Source: Bacillota bacterium (GTDB lineage: Bacteria > Bacillota > Clostridia > Christensenellales > Aristaeellaceae). Taken from it: 47,599 nucleotides of DNA. Where the stretch lies: NCBI GenBank assembly GCA_023404715.1, contig JAEYAR010000162.1, positions 1 through 47,599 on the forward strand. Direction: 5' to 3'. The position numbers and the translations under genes were made by a program. The first letter of the stretch is position 1. Every line of letters begins with the position of its first letter. The notes beneath the pieces were generated by a model. That model was not told where the DNA came from, did no database searches, and worked only from the letters and a program-made list of their open reading frames with translations. This document shows positions 42,874-47,599 of this stretch, one piece after another.

Positions 42874-43623
42874 TTATCCCTCCTGCGCTGCCGACGAGAT
42901 GTACATCATCGTCAGCATGCAGAAGATGAAAGCCTGAAGGAAGCTGGAGAACAGGTCAAAATAGACCGATAAGATCGCCGGGATGCCCACCTGAAAGATG
43001 GGGATCAGCCCGAGCACGCCCCCCAGAAAGCCGGGCAGCAGCCCGAGCACCATGTGCGAAAGGCTCGCCAGCGCGCCGTAGACCAGCGTCATGATCACGC
43101 CTCCGGAGGCGATGTTGCCGAAATGACGGAAGGCCATCGAGATTGGCGTGGCGATTTCGCTGATGATGTTAAAGGGCGTCAGCACGAAGATCGGTTGCGT
43201 GTAGCCCTTAAAATAGCCGAGCACGCCGTTCGTCTTGACCTTGGTAAATGTAATCAGCACGAAGACGAGCAGCGCCCAGCCCAGCAGCGTCGACAGGTCC
43301 GACGTGGGCGCATAGGCGCCCACCAGGCTGGAGAGGCTGGAGACGGCTGAAAGCGCGAATATCGAGGCGACGAAGGGCGTGTAGTATGCGAATTTTTCGC
43401 CCATGTTGCCGCCGACGAACTTGCGCGCGGTGTTCACGAGAAACTCGGCGATCACCTGCCTGCGCGTATCGGCGTGCACCTTGAGGTTTCGCGTTAAAAA
43501 GATGCAGATGCCCGTGACCAGCGCGATGATGATCCACGTATTGACGATCGTCTCCGTGATCGGTATGCCGCCCAGCACCGGGATCGTCCAATAAATCCGG
43601 GCGCCCGTTACGCTCATGTCCAT
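42874..43623 (-). CDS. atpB: F1Fo ATP synthase a subunit
   Basis: A 249-residue membrane stator subunit with five to six hydrophobic segments. The essential arginine is Arg166 in ISMAFRHFGNIASGG; the C-terminal segment has IPAILSVYFDLFSSFLQAFIF. Together with the c ring it forms the ion path. It starts 3 nt after atpI. Confidence 0.96.
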   Translation of the reverse strand: MDMSVTGARIYWTIPVLGGIPITETIVNTWIIIALVTGICIFLTRNLKVHADTRRQVIAEFLVNTARKFVGGNMGEKFAYYTPFVASIFALSAVSSLSSLVGAYAPTSDLSTLLGWALLVFVLITFTKVKTNGVLGYFKGYTQPIFVLTPFNIISEIATPISMAFRHFGNIASGGVIMTLVYGALASLSHMVLGLLPGFLGGVLGLIPIFQVGIPAILSVYFDLFSSFLQAFIFCMLTMMYISSAAQEG

Positions 43624-43626
43624 CGT

Positions 43627-44025
43627 TTATTCCGCTTCCTTTCTAGCCGGCTTGTACTTGCCCATGATTTGCATGACGCCGATCGTCACACGGGGAAATA
43701 TGAGCGGCAGCACCGCCGTCACCCATTCAAATACGGGGGTAGCCATCGCCAGGATGACGCACAGGGCCATCGCCAACACGCGCACGCTGTAGGAAAGCTG
43801 CATGATCTGCTTTGCCTTTTCCGGCTGGGCCGCCGCTTTTTGCACCGACATGCCGAGCGCAAAAAAATTCCCCACCGCGACCGCATACCCCAGCAGCGCG
43901 CCGGTGAGCACCGTCCAATGAAATTTGCCGATGACGATGTATACCGCCAACATCGCCGCGCATAGGGCCGCCGTCCCCAAGGCGATGTGTTTCGTCTCTT
44001 TGATCACCGCTTGCTGCGGTTTCAT
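43627..44025 (-). CDS. atpI: ATP synthase subunit I-like protein
   Basis: A 132-residue protein with four hydrophobic segments (about 15-38, 42-62, 80-100, 103-120), at the head of the atp operon as expected for AtpI, a chaperone-like factor for c-ring assembly. ATG 44025 has GGAGGG 7 nt upstream and is preferred over ATG 44043. AtpI proteins are poorly conserved, so the call leans on position and topology. Confidence 0.82.
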   Translation of the reverse strand: MKPQQAVIKETKHIALGTAALCAAMLAVYIVIGKFHWTVLTGALLGYAVAVGNFFALGMSVQKAAAQPEKAKQIMQLSYSVRVLAMALCVILAMATPVFEWVTAVLPLIFPRVTIGVMQIMGKYKPARKEAE

Positions 44026-44041
44026 CGACAATCCCTCCAGC

Positions 44042-44067
44042 ATATAAAGATTTTATATAGAAAATCT
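44042..44067 (-). promoter_or_regulatory. Two mutually exclusive hairpins in the atp operon leader
   Basis: ATATAAA/TTTATAT (44042-44048 and 44052-44058) and AGATTTT/AAAATCT (44048-44054 and 44061-44067) share bases, so only one can form. The first lies next to the ribosome binding site of atpI. A further 6-bp hairpin TGCGCT/AGCGCA lies a little upstream (about 44083-44098). Confidence 0.5.
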
Positions 44068-44109
44068 GCATGAACGCGCAAACTGCGCTATAAAGCGCAT
44101 TATAGTAAC

Positions 44110-44138
44110 ACTATACTGTCTGTTTTCGTATTTGTCAA
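44110..44138 (-). promoter_or_regulatory. atp operon promoter
   Basis: Minus strand: consensus -35 TTGACA (44133-44138), 17-nt spacer, -10 TATAGT (44110-44115). Confidence 0.88.
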
Positions 44139-44237
44139 TCACTTTTTGTGAAATGTTGGCCGGACAGCCTATGAATGCCATCACACACGCTGCATGCTCA
44201 TATTTTACCGGATTTGTGCGTACGCTTAAATAGACAA

Positions 44238-44258
44238 TTTCGTCAAACTGTGACGAAA
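44238..44258. repeat. Inverted repeat TTTCGTC/GACGAAA
   Basis: Perfect 7-bp arms (44238-44244, 44252-44258) with a 7-nt gap, between the glycosyltransferase terminators and the atp promoter. Could be an operator or a third hairpin of the terminator region. Confidence 0.45.
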
Positions 44259-44261
44259 ACC

Positions 44262-44285
44262 AAAAGAAAAGGAGGTTTCCCTCCT
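44262..44285 (-). terminator. Second of two tandem terminators after the glycosyltransferase gene
   Basis: Minus strand: AGGAGG/CCTCCT stem (44280-44285 with 44270-44275), tetraloop GAAA, then TTTTCTTTT. Confidence 0.72.
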
Positions 44286-44294
44286 CAGACTGTA

Positions 44295-44320
44295 GAAAAA
44301 CCCCAGTCACTTCGTTGGGG
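44295..44320 (-). terminator. First tandem terminator after the glycosyltransferase gene
   Basis: Minus strand: CCCCA/TGGGG stem (44316-44320 with 44301-44305), then TTTTTC. Confidence 0.72.
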
Positions 44321-44348
44321 ATGCATGAAGGGCAGACGCCGGTTGCTC

Positions 44349-45605
44349 CTACTGCCGGATCTCCTGCACGTTCTTGCTAATCGTATGGGCGATGGGTTCC
44401 CAGGTAACGCGCTTGAACAGCGCGACGATCGCGATGGGCACATAGGTAAAGATGAAAACCGGGAATGTGAAGAGATATAGGATTTTCTTATAGCTCGAGC
44501 AGTGAATCTGCCGCCATTCCGTCACCGTCGTCACCAGGCCGAACAAAAACAGCGATAGGTACACGCCCATCAGCGTCACGAGCACCTCCGCCAGCGCTGC
44601 GTCTACGATCAGGGGTTTGTTCATCGCCAGCCCATATGCGCAAAACGCGGCGTTGAAAACGATGGTGACGAGCGTGAGCAGCGTAGCGGGCGCGATCGTC
44701 ATCAGCATGTCGTAGCACTGAAAGCTGTGATGCCGCACACATCCCTTGATTAAGGAGGCGCCATAGTTGCGAAACACCTGATAAAAGCCCTTGGCCCACC
44801 GCAGGCGCTGGCGCCAGGAGGAGCGAAAGTCCTCCGGCTGTTCGTCGTAAAACACCGCGCGCTCGCAGTAGCCGATGACTTCCCCCTGAACGGCGCTATC
44901 GATCGTAAACTCGATGTCCTCCGTAAGCAGGTGATACTTCCAGCCGCCGTTGCGCTCGATGACCGCGCTGGAGACCAGAAAGCCCGTGCCCGATATCGCG
45001 CAGCTCGTGTGCAGGCTCATGCGCGCGCCGTTTAAGTACTGCGATTCGCGCAGGAACCACAGCGCATAGCCGGCGGAGATCCAGTTCGCGCCGAAGTTCT
45101 TGGAGTTGCGGTAGCTCGTAATCACCCGGTAGCCCTGGTCGAACGTCTTGTTCATCTCGCAGATGTAGTTTTCGTCCAGCACATTGTCCGCGTCAAAGAT
45201 GATATACGCCTCGTAGGCGCGCAGCCCAACGCTTTCGCGGATGCGGGCAAACGCGTAGTCCAGCGCATATCCCTTGCCCACGAACTGTCGGTTCTCGCGC
45301 TCAAAGACCGTCGCCCCATGCTCTGTAGCGATGCGCGCGGTGTCGTCCTCGCAGTTGTCCGCGACCACATACACGTCGATCAGCGCACGCGGATAGCGCT
45401 GGTTGTGAATGCTGTCGAGCAGTTCGCCGATCACGGATTGCTCGTTGCGCGCCGAGATCAGCACGGCAAACCGATGCTGACGCTGGGGCGTATAATCCTT
45501 TCGCTGCTTCACAAAGCGCACGAGGATGTAGACCATTTGATAGAAATAGCATAAAAAGAAAAGGCACAGGACGGCCAGATTAAACTTTTCCATAAAAGGG
45601 ATCAT
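44349..45605 (-). CDS. Membrane glycosyltransferase family 2 (processive type)
   Basis: A 418-residue GT2 enzyme. An N-terminal membrane anchor (about 8-30) is followed by the GT-A domain with nucleotide/metal motif DAD (138-140), catalytic TED (228-230) and QRLRW (266-270), then three to four C-terminal membrane segments (about 290-405). The Q(Q/R)xRW motif with flanking membrane segments is seen in cellulose synthase-, NodC- and IcaA-like enzymes that make and extrude polysaccharide. The product is unknown and no partner gene is adjacent. AAAGGAG lies 7 nt before the ATG. Confidence 0.88.
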   Translation of the reverse strand: MIPFMEKFNLAVLCLFFLCYFYQMVYILVRFVKQRKDYTPQRQHRFAVLISARNEQSVIGELLDSIHNQRYPRALIDVYVVADNCEDDTARIATEHGATVFERENRQFVGKGYALDYAFARIRESVGLRAYEAYIIFDADNVLDENYICEMNKTFDQGYRVITSYRNSKNFGANWISAGYALWFLRESQYLNGARMSLHTSCAISGTGFLVSSAVIERNGGWKYHLLTEDIEFTIDSAVQGEVIGYCERAVFYDEQPEDFRSSWRQRLRWAKGFYQVFRNYGASLIKGCVRHHSFQCYDMLMTIAPATLLTLVTIVFNAAFCAYGLAMNKPLIVDAALAEVLVTLMGVYLSLFLFGLVTTVTEWRQIHCSSYKKILYLFTFPVFIFTYVPIAIVALFKRVTWEPIAHTISKNVQEIRQ

Positions 45606-45671
45606 CGTTTTACTCCTTTACAGCGGCGCAGCACAATACGGTCTCCTATAGTTTATTCCCCTGTGTTAGCC

Positions 45672-45701
45672 AGTATAGCACGCGTAAAAAATAAATGTCA
45701 T
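45672..45701 (-). promoter_or_regulatory. Glycosyltransferase promoter
   Basis: Minus strand: -35 ATGACA (45696-45701), 18-nt spacer ending TGC, -10 TATACT (45672-45677). Confidence 0.65.
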
Positions 45702-45777
45702 CGATAAAGCGCATAGGATTGCGTCGCTTGATTTAGCTGCTTTTAGAATAAAACGGATATCATGGCATTTTTAATCC

Positions 45778-45800
45778 AAAAATGCCGCCTTTTTGGCGGC
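45778..45800 (-). terminator. Terminator after upp
   Basis: Minus strand: GCCGCC/GGCGGC stem (45795-45800 with 45784-45789), 5-nt loop, then ATTTTTGG. Confidence 0.8.
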
Positions 45801-45816
45801 GGTCAGTCGACTATAT

Positions 45817-46446
45817 TTATTTGGTGCCGAACAGGCGGTCGCCCGCGTCGCCCAGGCCCGGCACGATGTAGCCGTGGTCGTTGAGCTTTTCATCCACCGC
45901 GGCGACGTAGATGTCTACGTCCGGATGGTCCCGCTGCACGCGCGCGATGCCCTCGGGCGCGGCGATCAGGCACTCGAGCTTGATGCTCTTGCAACCGCGC
46001 TTTTTGATGAACGAAATCGCGGCGGAGGCCGAGCCGCCGGTCGCCAGCATCGGGTCCACGACGATCAGGTCGCGCTCCTCCACGTCGGCGGGCAGCTTGC
46101 AGTAATACTCGACCGGCTCGAGCGTATTGGGGTCGCGGTAAAGGCCGATATGGCCGACCTTGGCGGCGGGCACCAGGCTCATGATGCCGTCTACCATCCC
46201 CAGGCCTGCGCGCAGAATCGGCACGACGGCCAGTTTTTTGCCGCTGATGACCTTCGTCTTCGCGCGGCAAACGGGCGTCTCGATTTCGACCTCCTTGAGG
46301 GGCAGGTCGCGCGTTACCTCGTAGGCCATGAGCATCGATATCTCCGCGAGCAGCTCGCGAAACTCCTTGGTGCCCGTCTCCCGGTCGCGCATCAGCGATA
46401 CCTTGTGCTGAATGAGCGGATGATTCATTTCGTGAACCTTAGACAT
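45817..46446 (-). CDS. upp: Uracil phosphoribosyltransferase
   Basis: A 209-residue enzyme that makes UMP from uracil and PRPP. Motifs: KVHEMNHPLIQHKVSLMRD at the start, the PRPP loop VVDPMLATGGSA and the uracil-binding C-terminus YIVPGLGDAGDR. ATG 46446 has AAGGAGG 8 nt upstream. Follows rpiB by 35 nt, probably the same transcript; in Firmicutes upp is often next to rpiB or glyA. Confidence 0.97.
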   Translation of the reverse strand: MSKVHEMNHPLIQHKVSLMRDRETGTKEFRELLAEISMLMAYEVTRDLPLKEVEIETPVCRAKTKVISGKKLAVVPILRAGLGMVDGIMSLVPAAKVGHIGLYRDPNTLEPVEYYCKLPADVEERDLIVVDPMLATGGSASAAISFIKKRGCKSIKLECLIAAPEGIARVQRDHPDVDIYVAAVDEKLNDHGYIVPGLGDAGDRLFGTK

Positions 46447-46481
46447 GGATTCGTCCTCCTTCAATATGGTACAATAGATAT

Positions 46482-46925
46482 TCAGGGTTGCGCTTCGTCC
46501 AACGAGCGGATCATGTCTACGCGCCGCTGATGGCGCCCGCCCTCAAAGGAAGCCCCCAGCCAAGCGTCCAGCACGTCGAGCGCTAGACCGGTCCCGACGA
46601 CTCGCTCGCCCATGCACAGGATGTTGGCGTCGTTATGCATGCGCGTCATGCGCGCGGAAAACACGTCGTGGCAGACGGCCGCGCGGATGCCGCGCACCTT
46701 ATTGGCGCAGATCGACATGCCGATGCCCGTGCCGCATACGAGAATGCCCTGTTCACACGCGCCGCTCGCGACCGCGTGAGCCACCTTCTCGGCCACCTGC
46801 GGGTAATCGACCGCCTCTCCTGTAAACGTTCCTTCGTCCTGATATGCGATGCCCCTGCGATCGAGCGCCTGCATCAGCTCTTTTTTCAGGCGATAGCCTG
46901 CGTGATCGCTGCCGATTGATATCAC
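46482..46925 (-). CDS. rpiB: Ribose-5-phosphate isomerase B
   Basis: A 147-residue RpiB/LacAB-family isomerase: IGSDHAGYRLK at the start, VCGTGIGMSICANKVRGIRAA with the catalytic cysteine, and MHNDANILCMG. The start is GTG at 46925 with GGAGGG 8 nt upstream. It interconverts ribose and ribulose 5-phosphate, feeding PRPP that Upp uses. Confidence 0.95.
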   Translation of the reverse strand: MISIGSDHAGYRLKKELMQALDRRGIAYQDEGTFTGEAVDYPQVAEKVAHAVASGACEQGILVCGTGIGMSICANKVRGIRAAVCHDVFSARMTRMHNDANILCMGERVVGTGLALDVLDAWLGASFEGGRHQRRVDMIRSLDEAQP

Positions 46926-46957
46926 GTTACAATCCCTCCATCCATTCTCTACAGGTT

Positions 46958-46986
46958 ATTATACACGCTTGCTCCCGGCAAGACAA
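46958..46986 (-). promoter_or_regulatory. rpiB promoter
   Basis: Minus strand: -35 TTGTCT (46981-46986), 17-nt spacer, -10 TATAAT (46958-46963). It diverges from the lgt promoter. Confidence 0.65.
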
Positions 46987-47041
46987 CTTTTTTTCGACAA
47001 GTCCTGCACATTTCACGCGGTAAAAGGCGCTGCCCGCTGTC

Positions 47042-47070
47042 TTGACACGTACAATCCTGCGCCTTATAAT
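47042..47070 (+). promoter_or_regulatory. lgt promoter
   Basis: Consensus -35 TTGACA (47042-47047), 17-nt spacer, -10 TATAAT (47065-47070), 28 nt before the ATG; AGAAGGGG serves as ribosome binding site. Confidence 0.88.
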
Positions 47071-47098
47071 GGGAAAGAATCAAGAAGGGGTGAATTAC

Positions 47099-47599
47099 AT
47101 GTTGAGCCGTCCGCCGCTCGATCGGATCGCCTTTTGGGGCATATCCTGGTATAGCCTGTTTATCGTGACAGGCGTCGTCTTAGGCGTCCTGCTCGCCGCG
47201 CGCGAGGAAAAGCGCCTGCAGCTCCCCAAGGATACGACGATCGACTTTGCCATTCTCGCCATCCCGCTGGCCTTGGTGGGGGCGAGGCTTTATTACGTGT
47301 TCTTTCAGTGGGATACGTTTTCCGAGGATCTGCTCTCCATCTTCGCCGTGCGCAGCGGCGGCCTTGCCATTTACGGCGGCGTGCTCGGCGGCCTGCTCGC
47401 AGGGTGGTTGATCGCGAAGCGCAAGCAGATCGCCCTCGCCTCCATCCTCGACATGGTCGCCCCCTCCCTCGTATTGGGCCAAGCCATCGGGCGCTGGGGA
47501 AATTACTTTAACATGGAGGCCTACGGCTTTCGCCTCTCCGAGCCCGCGCTCCAGTTTTTCCCCTTTGCGGTGGAGATTCCGGTGGGCGGCGTGTGGTAC
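47099..47599 (+). CDS. lgt: Prolipoprotein diacylglyceryl transferase, N-terminal 167 residues (runs off the window)
   Basis: The frame opens at ATG 47099 (MLSRPPLDRIAFWGISWYS) and continues to the window end. It has several membrane segments, the GGLAIYGGVLGG motif and the Lgt signature GRWGNYFNMEAYG. Lgt moves diacylglycerol from phosphatidylglycerol to the lipobox cysteine of prelipoproteins, the first step in making lipoproteins. The C-terminal part lies outside. Confidence 0.94.
   Translation, partial: MLSRPPLDRIAFWGISWYSLFIVTGVVLGVLLAAREEKRLQLPKDTTIDFAILAIPLALVGARLYYVFFQWDTFSEDLLSIFAVRSGGLAIYGGVLGGLLAGWLIAKRKQIALASILDMVAPSLVLGQAIGRWGNYFNMEAYGFRLSEPALQFFPFAVEIPVGGVWY

Noticed and set aside
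44053..44310. 85-codon minus-strand frame upstream of atpI
   Set aside because: It contains the atp promoter and leader hairpins and has no coding character.

Overview
The window looks like a chromosomal segment from a high-GC, strictly anaerobic Clostridia-type Firmicute, possibly Christensenellales-like; the order is a guess. The phylum call rests on ctsR-mcsA, a tryptophan T-box riboswitch, the TIGR03960/TIGR03936/RNase G cluster, a YlbF/YmcA protein beside miaB-mutS-mutL, strong GGAGG ribosome binding sites and clear TTGACA/TATAAT promoters. Most content is core housekeeping. No prophage, insertion sequence or CRISPR array is visible.

Layout. 1-632: start of the ctsR-mcsA heat-shock operon (minus), with a CtsR box. 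702-3564: a nucleotide-sugar dehydrogenase followed by an amidase-signature enzyme (minus). 3635-8200: larA-like gene, then a Trp T-box leader controlling a TrpXYZ-type ABC importer (plus). 8198-14600: S41 peptidase, PucR/CdaR-type regulator, MalK/MsmX-type ATPase, and a MacB-like permease with its adaptor (all minus). 14688-18503: queH carrying an extra C-terminal domain, and a LanFEG-like ABC exporter whose upstream region has four CCTTGAG heptamers at an exact 11-bp period. 18575-20718: tRNA-Pro(GGG), a decayed toxin tail with an intact HigA-like antitoxin, and an exported alpha/beta hydrolase (plus).

20746-34654: a ten-gene minus-strand run of TIGR03960, TIGR03936, rng, miaB, ylbF/ricA, mutS, mutL, miaA, an ynbB-like PLP enzyme and a DUF6930-like protein. 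It joins RNA processing, tRNA i6A/ms2i6A modification and mismatch repair. 34651-37158: a two-gene ABC exporter whose promoter carries a palindrome matching the one at the hydrolase promoter. 37163-44138: complete F1Fo ATP synthase operon (atpI-B-E-F-H-A-G-D-C); the c subunit carries a two-glutamate ion-binding pattern that predicts Na+ coupling. 44238-47599: processive-type glycosyltransferase, upp, rpiB (all minus) and the 5' part of lgt (plus).

No wholly new multi-gene system stands out. The most interesting signals are regulatory and domain-level: the 11-bp heptamer array at the LanFEG-like exporter, the operator shared by two unlinked loci, the dense repeat elements upstream of malK and pucR, the two-carboxylate c ring, the QueH fusion, and the toxin remnant beside the tRNA.
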